Positions 34,201 through 46,190 of a DNA stretch of 64,000 bases are shown here, piece by piece. Source of the DNA: Macrostomum hystrix (taxonomy: Eukaryota > Platyhelminthes > Macrostomidae); the NCBI GenBank assembly GCA_950097015.1, contig CATNEN010000037.1, positions 4,431,501-4,495,500 of the forward strand. Direction: 5' to 3'. The first letter of the stretch is position 1; every line of letters starts with the position of its first letter. Under the pieces are notes generated by a model. That model saw only the letters and a list, made by a program, of their open reading frames with translations, did no database searches and was not told the origin of the DNA. The position numbers and the translations under genes are program-made.

Positions 34201-37200
34201 AAATTTCAGCTGTCTGCCAATTCCAAAGCCTGCCTCAATCTTCTCAATCTGCCTTTTGCTTTTACTCTCCCCTCGGCCCTTCTCTCCCCTCCACCCTTCT
34301 CTCCCCTCCACCCTTCTCTCCCCTCGGCCCTTCTCTCCCCTCGACCCTTCTCTCCCCTCTAACCTTCTCTCCCCTCGACCCTTCTCTCCCCTCAACCCTT
34401 CTCTCCCCTCAACCATTCTCTCCCCTCCACCCTTCTCTCCCCTCCACCCTTCTCTCCCCTCGGCCCTTCTCTCCCCTCGACCCTTCTCTCCCCTCTAACC
34501 TTCTCTCCCCTCGACCCTTCTCTCCCCTCAACCATTCTCTCCCCTCCACTCTTCTCTCCCCTCCACCCTTCTCTCCCGTCTACCCTTCTCTCCCCTCTAC
34601 CCTTCTCTCCCCTTGGCCCTTCTCTACCCCTACCCTTCTCTCCCCTCTACCCTTCTCGCCCCTTGGCCCTTCTCTACCCTCTACCCTTCTTTACCCTTCT
34701 CTCCTCTCTACCCTTCTCTCCCCTCTACCCATCTCTCCCATTGACCCTTCTCTACCCACTACCCTTCTCTCCTCTCTACCCTTCTCTCCCATCCACCCTT
34801 TCTCCTCTCTACCCTTCTCTCCCCTCGACCCTTCTCTCCCCTCTAACCTTCTCTCCCCTCGACCCTTCTCTCCCCTCAACCATTCTCTCCCCTCCACTCT
34901 TCTCTCCCCTCCACCCTTCTCTCCCGTCTACCCTTCTCTCCCCTCTACCCTTCTCTCCCCTTGGCCCTTCTCTACCCCTACCCTTCTCTCCCCTCTACCC
35001 TTCTCGCCCCTTGGCCCTTCTCTACCCTCTACCCTTCTTTACCCTTCTCTCCTCTCTACCCTTCTCTCCCCTCTACCCATCTCTCCCATTGACCCTTCTC
35101 TACCCACTACCCTTCTCTCCTCTCTACCCTTCTCTCCCATCCACCCTTTCTCCTCTCTACCCTTCTCTCCCCTCGACCCTTCTCTCCCCTCTAACCTTCT
35201 CTCCCCTCGACCCTTCTCTCCCCTCAACCATTCTCTCCCCTCCACTCTTCTCTCCCCTCCACCCTTCTCTCCCGTCTACCCTTCTCTCCCCTCTACCCTT
35301 CTCTCCCCTTGGCCCTTCTCTACCCCTACCCTTCTCTCCCCTCTACCCTTCTCGCCCCTTGGCCCTTCTCTACCCTCTACCCTTCTTTACCCTTCTCTCC
35401 TCTCTACCCTTCTCTCCCCTCTACCCATCTCTCCCATTGACCCTTCTCTACCCACTACCCTTCTCTCCTCTCTACCCTTCTCTCCCATCCACCCTTTCTC
35501 CTCTCTACCCTTCTCTACCCTCGAACCTCTACCTTCTACCTCCTACCCTTGAAAGAAAGTGCTAATTAAAATAACTTATCATATTTTCGAAAACAGTTCT
35601 ACATTAGACATGATTCTGCGGCATTCTGAACAAACTACCGACACCCGGGTTCGGAAGGGTGTGCAGCTCCCGTCAGCGCATCGGCTGCAGCTGAATGTGG
35701 GATCACGGCATCACGGGGCAACAGCTTGAGGCGGGATAGAGGAAGGCCACTAAAAAAGGGAATTGGCTCGCTTTCTTGGCTCACCTAGCCCTGCCTACCA
35801 GCGAGGCTTCTTCCCAAAACAGCGCCAGGTATTCTTCCTCTTCTTCTTCTTCTCAATCCTTGGCGCGAGTTGAGTAGAGATGGGAAGGCAATTGGGGATC
35901 TTGGGATTCTAAAGGGATGAAAGGTGGCGAGAGTAGTGGGGTGAGGAGTGGTGTGTGGGGGGGAGGTGCGCAGCATCGATTCCGCAGGTCGGCATATTTC
36001 TCTATCCAGCATTTTTTTCTCTTCTTTCACAGCAGACTTTGGGGCGGATAGCAGGTCCGGCCGACAAAGCTGTGTGGGGGGGTGGGGCGGCTGCACTGCC
36101 ATAGAGTGAGTGAGGGAGTGCAGGATAGGCGTGAAGCGAGTAATGCATAGTCAGGGGCTGCTGCAGGGTGTTCGCTAAGTTGCGAATGCGTTAAATAATG
36201 CAAAAATAGACTATTTATTTTTCTGATGAGAATTATTAAAAAAACCCTCCCGGGTTGCGGTGTCTAAAGATTTCTTAATCAGACATTTTCTTACTTTCTG
36301 TCATACTTGAAAATGAAGAACACCTTGCTGGCTGCTGGCGGGAGTGCGGGAGTAAAACTGAAATTGGGAAATGGATGAGTCATTGGATAAATGTGTGAGG
36401 CTGAGTGAGCGCGGGTGAAATGATGACTTTTTATTTTATTTCTTGAATGAATTTGCATAACTAGATGGCAACAGTCAATGTTCCTTTGATAACATTCGGT
36501 GTTTGAGTGAGATTGTAGCGAAGGCGGGCTGAGCAGTGTGCTCGAAGAATGTGCTGCATACGACTCCGCATTGGAACTGTAGCTGCTGGGCTGCTCGAAT
36601 ACACCAAACTCATTTTCACCTTTCCGCTGTTGTTGACTGCGTGAACAACAGTGTTTAATCTGTCAAGATCCATCTATCTCATTCAGATCCATCTATCTCA
36701 TTCAGATCCATCTATCTCATCTAGATCTATATATCTCATCTAGATCCATCTATCTCATTCAGATCCATCTATCTCATTCAGATCCATCTATCTCATTCAG
36801 ATCCATCTATCTCATCTAGATCCATCTATCTCATTCAGATCCATCTATCTCATCTAGATCCATCTATCTCATTCAGATCCATCTATCTCATCTAGATCCA
36901 TCTATCTCATCTAGATCCATCTATTTCTTCCAGATCCATCTTATCTATCCATCTATGATCTATCTAGCGGTAACACACTTAGATCCTTAAGCTGGATTTC
37001 GAATGCATGAGCACGCTAATTCCGAGTCGGTTCGCACTTTCATAATTGAGATATCCTTTAGTATGCTAGAACTACTGATGACTCATTCGAAACTTTGGAA
37101 TCATCTACCTATCTGCACATCTGTTCATCTGTCTATTGCCTGCCGCTGACAGGTCCAAGGCCTTAATCCGAGATGCAATCAACAACAATCAGCTACTCCA

Positions 37201-40200
37201 GCGTATGGAACCGGAGCAGGTGGAGCAGTTGGTGGCCTGCATGTACTCCAGGACTGTGCCGCCCGGATGTCACGTGATTAGACAAGGAGAGGCAGGGCAG
37301 CATCTGTACGTGTGCTCCGGTGAGTTGGGCTGAACTGACACCTGAACTGACACTCGAACTGACACCCGAACTGACACCTGAACTGACACTTAACCTGGCA
37401 CCCGAACTGACACCCGAACTGAAACCAGAACTGACACCCGAACTGACACACGAACTAAAACCCGAATTGACGTTCGAACTGACACCCGAACTGACACTTG
37501 AACTGACACTTAAACTGACACCCGAACTGACACCCGAACTAAAACCCGAACTGACACCCGAACTGACTCTTGAACTGACACTTAAACTGACACCCGAACT
37601 AAAACCCGAACTGACACCCGAACTGACACTTGAACTGACACTTAAACTGACACCCGAACTAAAACCCGAACTGACACCCGAACTGACACTTGAACTGACA
37701 CTTAAACTGACACCCGAACTGACGTCCAAACTGACACCCGAACTAAAACCCGAACTGACACCCGAACTGACGTCCAAACTGACACCCGAACTGACACCCA
37801 GAGGGCGAGCTGGAGGTGACACAGGAGAACCGCAGTCTGGGCAGCGTTCGCCGCGGCGTGGCCTTCGGCGAGCTGGCGCTGCTGTACAACTGCACCCGCA
37901 CAGCCTCAGTGCGCGGTGAGTGCGCCGACTATTTTGCTTTCACAGACTAACGGACTTCACTAGCGTTACGTGAAAAGTAACGAATTTCGTTAGCGTTAGT
38001 TGTAAAAAATAATTATACTTGTTCTGCTCTCTACTCGTTACTGACTCCTGAGCACACACGCACACAGATACTGTACGCAGGCTCTCGCTCACACAGGTGT
38101 GTACATCTGCCCTGACTTTCTCATCGTCAAGCAGTGTGCACTTTCATTGTACCTTTTAGGTTGGCCCCCAAGCCTTCTCTCCGCGGCTGCGCCTTAAATT
38201 AACGTGGCCTCGCCGCGAAATCGAGCTCAGGGACCTTGGCGCCAGAGGCAAACGCGTTAACCCCCTAAGCCTGCAGTTACTTTGATATCCTCTCAGTAAC
38301 TGATCTTGGGATTATAATTGAGACACGTCGAAGCAGAAACCAGGCGGCGGGATCTGGGATTCATTTGCTATCCAGCCTCTGCAAACAGTCGGGGCGCATT
38401 TTTATTTGGTTTGCAATTCCGCCAGCTAACTCTCTGCCAAGTAGATTTAGATCGCGAACGAACTAGAGAGAGAGACTGGAACAGCATTTGCCGCCTTTTT
38501 CTGTTCAAATCCAATTAAAAGACGAGAAGCGATGCTTAGTAGGAGTGAGAGTCGAGATCTTATTGCACTTTTTTGTTGACTTTTGGTTGACTTTTATTGC
38601 AAAAAAACATTTTTGGCTTACTATTCGCTTACTTAGCTACTTAATAAAACAGGAAGTAGAGTGGTGGGAAAAATTCCGCTAAATTTAATTGACACCGAAA
38701 ATTACATTCGCAGCCGTGACATCGGCCAAGCTGTGGTGCCTGGATAGGACAGTGTTCCAGGCCATCATGATGAAATCGGGCCTGGAGAAGCAGAGCGGCT
38801 ATGTCGCTTTCCTCAGCAGGTGAAAACCTTAATTGCTCACCACAATTCATCTTGGTTCTCAATTAAAAAATCTAGGTCATTCTTTGATTATCTAGTACTA
38901 ACTAATAGTCATAAAATCCACCCTTGTTCTGCAAGTGTCCCTCTGCTGAAGGATCTGCCGTTGTCAAAGTTAAGCAGAATTGCTGACGCAATCGAAGAGG
39001 TGAGCTGGTAGTTACCTGTTGACTCGGAGTGCAATAAAATGAAGAAAAAAACTTCAACGCAATCGGATTGGTTTGCAGGACTCCTTCGACCCAGAAACCT
39101 ACATAGTGCGCGAGGGAGAGCACGGGAGTACATTCTTCATCATCAAAGAGGGAACCGTAAGTGTCAGCTTATCAGCTTATCACCGTTCGTATTTGTTATT
39201 TTCCGACAATTGCTCCGGCACGCAGGTGCGCGTGACCCGCCGAGTTCAAGGCACATCGCAGCTGATTCGCACTCTGCAAGCCGGCGACTGCTTCGGAGAG
39301 AGAGCCCTGCTGCAGTGAGCTGGGGGAGGGGAGAGGAAAAGGAGAGAGAGGGAGAGCGGGGGGAGAGGAGAGCGGAGAGGAGAGGAGAGCAGAGGGGAGA
39401 GGAGAGCAGGGGGAGAGGAGAGCGGATGGGAGAGGAGAGCGGAGGGGAGAGAAGAGTAAAGGGGAGAGGAGAGTGGAGGGGAGAGGAGAGCGGAGGAGAG
39501 GAGAGCTGAGGGAAGAGGGGAGCGGAGGGGAGTGGAGAGCAGGGGGAGAGGAGAGCAGGGGGAGAGGAGAGCAGGGGGAGAGGAGAGCAGGGGGAGAGGA
39601 GAGCAGGGGGGAGGAGAGCGGAGGGGAGAGAAGAGTAAAGGGGAGAGGAGAGTGGAGGGGAGAGGAGAGTGGAGGGGAGAGGAGAGCCGAGGAGAGAAGG
39701 AGTGGGAAGGGTAAAATGACAAAGGGGGGAAGGAGGGGAGGATGAAGATGAGGATGAGAAAAGGATTCACAACCAACCCCGTTGCGTCACTGTAGAGAGG
39801 AGCGGCGAACCGCAAGCTGCGTAGCCGAGACTCGAGTTCACGTGCTCACACTGGACAGAATGTGAGTCAGTGCAGAATTTATTTAGAATATCACATTGCT
39901 GCTTGGCATTAGCGACACTCTCTCACTCACGAACCAATCAGCTCCTTCATCCATCTGATTGGCGACCTGACCGAGTTCCGGCAGAAGGCGGCCGAGGAGG
40001 ACCGCCAGGGCGTAGCCGGCGCTGTTGGCAACCGACTAGCGCCGGAGGACCGGCAGAGCAGCAGCTGCAGGTGAGTTCATGAGTGAGTTCATGAGTGAGT
40101 TCATGAGTAAGTTCATGAGTGAGTTCATGAGTGAGTTCATGAGTGAGTTCATGAGTAAGTTCATGAGTGAGTTCACGAGTGAGTTCATGAGTGAGTTCAT

Positions 40201-41384
40201 GAGTGAGTTCATGAGTGAGTTCATGAGTGAGTTCATGAGTGAGTTCACGAGTGAGTTCATGAGTGAGTTCATGAGTGAGTTCATGAGTGAGTTCACGAGT
40301 GAGTTCATGAGTGAGTTCATGAGTGAGTTCATGAGTGAGTTCACGAGTGAGTTCATGAGTGAGTTCATGAGTGAGTTCATGAGTGAGTTCACGAGTGAGT
40401 TCATGAGTGAGTTCATGAGTGAGTTCATGAGTGAGTTCATGAGTGAGTTCATGAGTGAGTTCATGAGTGATTTATACTGACTCATCCTGTCTGTTCCAGC
40501 GCCACACCCACAAAGCAGATATCAGTGAATGATGCATTCAGCAAGATTGAGCTCGGTGACCTGGTCTTCGAGTCCACACTGGGCATTGGCGGATTTGGAC
40601 GGGTCGAGTTGGTGAGTAGGATTTTATAATTCCATGATAATATCCCATGAGGATCTCATGGACATCACACCAGAATCTCAGGGAGATCACACCAGAATCT
40701 CAGGGAGATCACACCAGAATCTCAGGGAGATCACACCAGAATCTCAGGGAGATCACACCAGAATCTCAGGGAGATCACACCAGAATCTCAGGGAGATCAC
40801 AGGAAGATCTCATAGAGATCACAGGAAGATCTCATAGAGATCACGGGAAAATCTCCTAGAGATCACAGGAAGATCTCATAGGGATTAAAAGGGGTATCAT
40901 TTTAAACACGACGCCAACCTTCAGGTGTCATGGAAGAAGAACCCGGAGCTGACCTTCGCGCTGAAGTGCCTGAAGAAGCAGCACATTGTGCGCACTAAGC
41001 AGCAGGACCACATCCTGTCTGAGAAGACCATTTTATTCAACGCCCGCTCCAATTTTATCTGCAGGTGAGGCCTAAGGGCGTTTGTGTTGATGATGGACAG
41101 AAATGACTCAAAACCAGAGGCTGCGTACAATTAATTATACAGTCCATGGACTGGAGGCACCACACTCACCAAAATGTCTACCCTAGTTACTGCAGTCATC
41201 CAATCAGAACCTTTATTAACCAAAACAATTGCAGACTATACAAAACCTTCAAGGACACCAAGTTTGTCTACATGCTGATGGAAGTCTGCCTTGGCGGCGA
41301 AGTGTGGACAGTGCTGAGGAATGTGTAAGCGTAGATTGACAGATAGATTGAATAATCAATAGGTTGATAGGTTGATATGCAGAG

Positions 41385-41418
<34 letters not shown>

Positions 41419-43733
41419 GATTGACAAATTCACAGATTGATGGACAGAGGGATGGATACACTGAATTATAAATGGACCTTTATATTTACTTGCCTACTCA
41501 ATTAATCCGTGGACAGATGCAGCCATTCAAAATAAATAAGTATATTGATAGATTGATGCATTTTTCATGTTCTTCGTTTCACTCATTACTGTTTACTATT
41601 CATAGCGGCAGCTTCGACGAGAACACGTCTCGCTTCGTTGTCGCCTGCGTACTGGAGGCCTTTCAGCATCTGCACGATCGGGGCATCATCTTCCGCGATC
41701 TGAAGCCGGAGAATCTTCTGCTGGATCATCAGGGCTACGTTAAACTGGTTGGGAGCCTCTGCTGATTGGGAGTTTAGTTTAACAGTAGAAAGAACACGCT
41801 ATTCCACGGGGGATATTTCAAATTACCACTTGCCTACGTTGTTTCATCGGGTAAATATTTTGAGATACGAGTACAGAAAAAATGTGGGTATTTGAATTAT
41901 CCCCAAGTGGTCTTTCCATGCCGTTAATCGGCGCCTTGAGTCTTTAGTTACACCTGAAACTGTCCGATGTGTAAGTTCCGATTGATTGTCCCCTGTTCCC
42001 TCATGGGGATTGGCCCTAAAGGTCTGTCCTGTGCTCGACACTGCTCGACTCAGCAGGTGGGGCAGGTGAGCAGGAGAATGTGAACTGAGCACCGTCTGTC
42101 CCTCACCCGCAGTGCGACTTCGGCTTCGCGAAGGCCATCGGACCCGGCAAGAAGACCTGGACCTTCTGCGGCACTCCGGAGTATGTCAGCCCTGAGGTCA
42201 TACTCAACAAGGGCCACAGCTTCCCTACCGACATCTGGCAGATTGGCATCCTGCTGTTCGAGCTGCTCACTGGCAGGTGAGAGGATTGAAACTGTAGACA
42301 AATAGAGGCTCACCGAATCCAGAGTGTGTCGCTTCATTAAAAAAGGTAACGAACCCACTGAAAAACAACCCAAAGTGACTTGACAATCACACGCAACAGA
42401 ACCATAACACCACCACAATGTAACCTCATCGTAACAACTAGTGCAACCCCACTCCGGCACCCATTCCGGAACAACCCCACTCCTGCACAACCCACTCTGG
42501 CACAAACCTACTCCTGCACAACCCACTCTGGCACAACCTCACTCTGGCACAACCCCACTCCTGTACAACCCCACTCCGGCACAACCCCATTCTGGCACAA
42601 ACCCACTCCTGCACAACCCCACTCCGGCACAACCTCACTCTGGCACAACCCCACTCCTGTACAACCCCACTCCGGCACAACCCCACTGCCCACTCCTGCA
42701 CAACCTCACTCCGGCACAACCCCACTGCCCACTCCTGCACAAGCTCACTCCGGCACAACCTCACTCCGGCACAACCCCACTGCCCACTCCTGTACAACCC
42801 CACTCCGGCACAACCCCACTGCCCACTCCTGCACAACCTCACTCCGGCACAACCCCACTGCCCACTCCTGCACAACCCCACTCCGGCACAACCCCACTGC
42901 CCACTCCTGCACAACCTCACTCCGGCACAACCCCACTGCCCACTCCTGCACAACCTCACTCCGGCACAACCCCACTGCCCACTCCTGCACAACCTCACTC
43001 CGGCACAACCCCACTGCCCACTCCTGCACAACCTCACTCCGGCACGACCCCACTGCCCACTCCTGCACAACCTCACTCCGGCACGACCCCACTCCGGCAC
43101 AAGCCCACTCCAGCACAACCCCATGTCAACACGACCAAACTCCGACGCAACCCCACTGCAGTACGACCCCACTCAAGCACAACCCACCCATTCGTCGCAC
43201 AGCCCGCCGTTCACAGCGCCGGACTCGATGAAGATCTACGGCGCCATCCTGCGCGGCATCGGCGCCATTGAGTTCCCGCCCGTGGTTAGCAAAAGCGCCC
43301 GCGCCCTCATCAAGCGCCTGTGCAAGGAGTCGCCGTCCGAACGACTCGGTAGCGGCAGCGGCGGCATAGCTGATGTCCGGAAGCACAAGTGGTTCCAAGG
43401 CTTCGACTGGGCCGGACTTCGACGAATGTCAATTGTGCCACCAATACGACCCAAGGTTTGACCCTATTTGAATCGCATAACTACAAATTAGTGGCTGCAA
43501 ATCTGGCTTAACTTGCCTAAGTGCCATTTAATCTATCTATCAACGTGGGATGAGGTGGGTAGCCGACAGCCAATGAGAATGAAGTAAGCAAAAAGGGAAG
43601 AAATTCACTACTTATCACACAAACACACATCCCGCAGATCCGAGGCCCCAACGACTCGTCAAACTTCGACAAGTTCGAGCCGAGGGTCAGCGTTCCCTCC
43701 GACGAGATGTCCGGATGGGACAATGACTTCTAA
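31296..43733 (+). CDS. PRKG: cGMP-dependent protein kinase (777 aa, 16 exons)
   Basis: Exons 31296-31819, 37153-37319, 37802-37915, 38714-38819, 38936-38999, 39079-39156, 39226-39314, 39796-39861, 39942-40070, 40500-40611, 40925-41064, 41235-41324, 41606-41747, 42113-42276, 43203-43455 and 43638-43733, all in phase. Order of parts: a low-complexity N-terminus; a coiled coil for dimerisation (about 62-117); a pseudosubstrate-like KRQGVS (about 149-154); cyclic-nucleotide site A with [16 protein letters not shown]; site B with [10 protein letters not shown] and FGERALL; and an AGC kinase domain with GIGGFGRV (about 473-480), Lys497, FRD at 589-591, DFG at 609-611 and activation-loop Thr624 in [10 protein letters not shown]. 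It ends with the family signature MSGWDNDF. It phosphorylates Ser/Thr targets when cGMP rises. The donor after exon 13 (GTTGGG) is weak. ATG 31296 is the first start in the exon, but alternative upstream exons are possible. Confidence 0.96.
32322..33420. repeat. 31-bp minisatellite in PKG intron 1 (about 35 copies)
   Basis: Units of ACCAGAACCGGAATATCAAT plus CAGCTGATTTT, with A/G and TTTT/TATT variants. The array lies in the 5.3-kb intron between the coiled-coil exon and the cyclic-nucleotide-binding exons. Confidence 0.95.
34262..35535. repeat. Pyrimidine-rich array with 348-bp higher-order repeat
   Basis: The basic unit is 15-16 bp (CTTCTCTCCCCTCTACC and variants). From about 34490 the pattern of variants repeats with a period of 348 bp for nearly three copies (34490, 34838, 35186), apparently without change between the first two. 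One strand is almost pure C/T. Confidence 0.93.
35536..36660. other. PKG intron 1, non-repetitive part
   Basis: No exon or named element is seen. A short CTT run lies near 35838. The bases between 33421 and 34261 are similarly featureless. Confidence 0.4.
36667..36950. repeat. 19-bp minisatellite in PKG intron 1 (about 15 copies)
   Basis: Units of ATCCATCTATCTCATTCAG and ATCTAG variants, ending about 200 bases before PKG exon 2. Confidence 0.93.
37334..37801. repeat. 12-bp array filling PKG intron 2 up to the acceptor
   Basis: About 38 copies of GAACTGACACCC with TTGAACTGACAC and AAAACC variants. The array begins 14 bases after the donor and runs into the acceptor CACCCAG at 37801. There is no pyrimidine tract other than what the repeat itself supplies. 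Confidence 0.95.
38041..38270 (-). mobile_element. SINE-A copy in PKG intron 3
   Basis: It shares GACTCCTGAGCACACACGCA, CAGGTGTGTACATCTGCCC, AAGCCTTCTCTCCGCGGCTG and ATCGAGCTCAGGG with the copy at 21701. The tRNA-like head is present but decayed (GGCAAACGCGTTAACC). Confidence 0.72.
39322..39715. repeat. Purine-rich (GGGGAGAGGAGAG) array in PKG intron 7
   Basis: An almost pure A/G strand with loosely repeated GAGGAGAGCGGAGGGGA units. It starts within a few bases of the donor and fills most of intron 7 (39315-39795). Long pure-purine strands can form triplex or G-rich structures. Confidence 0.9.
40071..40470. repeat. 12-bp array of splice-donor-like units in PKG intron 9
   Basis: About 33 copies of GTGAGTTCATGA begin exactly at the splice donor of exon 9. 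Each unit carries a consensus 5' splice site (GTGAGT, in two units GTAAGT). The array fills the intron to within about 30 bases of the acceptor (40500). Confidence 0.96.
40655..40865. repeat. 21-bp minisatellite in PKG intron 10
   Basis: About eight copies of ATCTCAGGGAGATCACACCAG, then a shorter related run with AGGAAGATCTCATAGAGATC. Intron 10 is 40612-40924. Confidence 0.92.
41141..41195 (-). mobile_element. SINE-B 3' fragment in PKG intron 11
   Basis: AGTCCATGGACTGG followed by CACCACACTCACC and ATGTCTACCCTAG matches the tail end of the minus-strand SINE-B copy at 54859. Confidence 0.5.
41384..41417. repeat. GATA microsatellite in PKG intron 12
   Basis: About eight GATA units within a wider GAT-rich stretch between exons 12 and 13. 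Confidence 0.9.
42440..43190. repeat. Minisatellite in PKG intron 14 (15-39-bp units)
   Basis: A basic unit of about 18 bp (CACTCCGGCACAACCC) combines with CACTGCCCACTCCTGCACAA into a 39-bp higher-order unit in the right half. It runs to within about 12 bases of the acceptor at 43202. Frames on both strands stay open through it and are artefacts. Confidence 0.93.
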
Positions 43734-44002
43734 TGTCAATCAACTGATAAATTGGTCTGACTAAAACAATATTGCTATACATAACACGAGCTTTATTTAC
43801 TAAGGACAAATTACTAAAGTACGCAGCGTACAATGCCACAAATCAAAGTTTAATGTAGTCACGCTTAAAAAACATTGTTAACGGTTTGTTTCTAGGCTAA
43901 GAACACAGTCGATTTGTCTCGGCTTTTCAAGGATCAGGCTTGAGACTACAGACGCAGTCATATCAGTTCTGGAACTACAATAAAAATATACGAGTATATT
44001 CC

Positions 44003-44008
44003 AATAAA
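44003..44008 (+). promoter_or_regulatory. Candidate polyadenylation signal of PKG
   Basis: AATAAA, 270 bases past the PKG stop codon in the expected orientation. Confidence 0.4.
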
Positions 44009-44264
44009 TGTTGATAAAAACCGCGAAAATTTTTTCGTTGACATTCTTAAGTATGATCCCTTAAAGTCAGCTTTCTAATCATCTATTCCACTTCAAACTC
44101 GGCCGGGAAATTCATTGGGTAAATTGGATAACAGAGAGTAGAAAGATGGAAATTCTCGACGCAGAAATTTCGACGGTTAGCAGGGAATTTCGAAACCGAA
44201 GAAAAACTTTTGTGTGAGAGGCAGGAAATCTCTCTGGGAAATATCAAAGGGGTATCTAATGGGG

Positions 44265-44790
44265 AAATCCTACAGAACTCCTCAAATACTTCAGGATTCC
44301 CCAAAAACATCGAGATTCGCAAAATTCTTTGGGATTTCCCAAATCCTTCGGGATTCCTCAAATACTACAGGATTCCCCAAATCCTTCAGGATTCCTCAAA
44401 TACTACAGGATTCCCCAATCCTTTGGGATTCCCTAAATCCTTCGGGATTCCCGAAATCCTTCAGGATTCCTCAAATACTACAGGATTCCCCAAATCCTTT
44501 GGGATTCCCTAAATACTTCGGGATTCCCGAAATCCTTCAGAATTCCTCAAATACTTCAGGATTCCCCAAATCCTTCGGGATTCCCGAAACCCTTTAGGAT
44601 TCCTCAAATCCTTCAGGATTCCTCAAATACTACAGGATTCCCCAAATCCTTTGGGATTCCCTAAATACTTCGGGATTCCCGAAATCCTTTGGGATTCCCT
44701 AAATACTTCGGGATTCCCCGAATACTTCGAGAATTGTCAACTACTTTAGAACTCCCCTAAGTTCTTCAGGATTCCGCAAATTACTGGGAA
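44265..44790. repeat. 19-20-bp minisatellite array
   Basis: Units such as GGGATTCCCTAAATACTTC and GGATTCCTCAAATACTACA alternate in irregular blocks. Located past the 3' end of PKG. Confidence 0.9.
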
Positions 44791-44799
44791 ATCCTACTG

Positions 44800-45710
44800 G
44801 GAAATCCATCGGGTATACTTCAGTATCTCGATAAAATTATTACTGACCGCAAAACAGACCCAAAGCAGTCACAGTTTTCTGCGCGGTGTAAGCTGTTCGC
44901 GCAAGAGGCGCGCACATTAAGAAAAGTTAGTTTGATTATGGTTTTTTATTTTGTCTAACGTCTTACTTATAGTAGTATAATAGTAGTGATGAGACCATCG
45001 GTATTAGTAGTAATTTTCAGTAGCAGCAAATAAAATCTTGCCTATCAAGCAAGCGGAGAATGATAATTATGAAATCAAACAAACAGGCACAGGTAAAAAA
45101 TGTGACAAATCGGGTACAGAATAAAATCGAGAGCACGATAAAGAACGTTATGCCAGACTGTCAACAATAAATTTAAACAATTTAAAGAAACACACTAGTA
45201 GGCCTGATATACAACAGCCAGGACAGATATAATAATAATTACATCTATACATAAGAACATTTTTGCAGTGTAGATTAATCTTCCGACTATACAAAATTAG
45301 AAAGTAAAAAAACAACAGAAGGCAGATCACAGGACCCGGAACTGGCAGTAAAGACTGCTTAGATGCGCAGGTTTGGGGGACCATAGTCTATTATGGCCTC
45401 AGTTCCGGTGAATGGAAACGCACTGACAAGACGGACAAATACAGGGCTAGAGAGCTAGCTATATGCTGAATAATTTATTAATGCAAATTAGAAAATGTAC
45501 TTTAGAATGCGCAAACACTGTGAATTGATGAACAAGTTTACCTGGTGCAATCAATGAAAGAGGCATGGAGATTTCAACCGAGGAAATCAAAGACGTTAGG
45601 ATGGGACAAGCGGAAGTTCAGGTATGTCAGCTTGCAGGGGGTATCAACAAACAGGGTGTCAAAAGTGACGTCTTAGAAGCAGTTGCAGTTGCATTAAGGT
45701 GTCAAACCAC
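44800..45710. other. Spacer, nothing recognised
   Basis: AT-rich sequence between two arrays; no exon, RNA gene or named element. Confidence 0.45.
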
Positions 45711-45714
45711 AGAG

Positions 45715-46190
45715 TCAAGAAGTAGGTGTCAGTAGGTGGGGTGTCAGTACTAGGGGTGTCAGTACTAGGGGTGTCAGTAGGAGGGGTGTCAGTACTAGGG
45801 GTGTCAGTAGGAGGGGTGTCAGTAGGAGGGGTGTCAGTACTAGGGTGTCAGTTGGAGGGGTGTCAGTACTAGGGGTGTCAGTAGGAGGGGTGTCAGTACT
45901 AGGGGTGTCAGTTGGAGGGGTGTCAGTACTAGGGGTGTCAGTTGGAGGGGTGTAAGTAGGAGGGTGTCAGTACTAGGGGTGTCAGTTGGAGGGGTGTAAG
46001 TAGGAGGGGTGTCAGTAGGAGGGGTGTCAGTACTAGGGGTGTCAGTTGGAGGGGTGTCAGTCGGAGGCGTGTCAGTAGAAAAGTCGTCATTAACGGGGAT
46101 GTCGGCATGAGGGGTGTCAGCAAGAGGGTGTCAGTAAGGGGTGTCAGTAATAGGATATCAGCTATAGGGTATCAGTATCAGCAGGAGGTT
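45715..46190. repeat. 15-bp minisatellite array (about 30 copies)
   Basis: Units of AGGGGTGTCAGTACT, AGGGGTGTCAGTAGG and AGGGGTGTCAGTTGG. The G-rich strand is the plus strand. Confidence 0.94.

Noticed and set aside
34663-35565. 300-residue frame rich in LPFSPLYPS
   Set aside because: Translation of the pyrimidine array in PKG intron 1.
37193-37919. Open frames through the 12-bp array of PKG intron 2
   Set aside because: Retaining the intron puts exon 3 out of frame; the spliced product restores the conserved cGMP site.
40036-40485. 133-149-residue frames of MSEF or MNSL repeats
   Set aside because: Translation of the GTGAGTTCATGA array inside PKG intron 9.
42380-43271. Frames of 240-280 residues on both strands
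   Set aside because: Translation of the intron 14 minisatellite; only 43203-43455 is exon.
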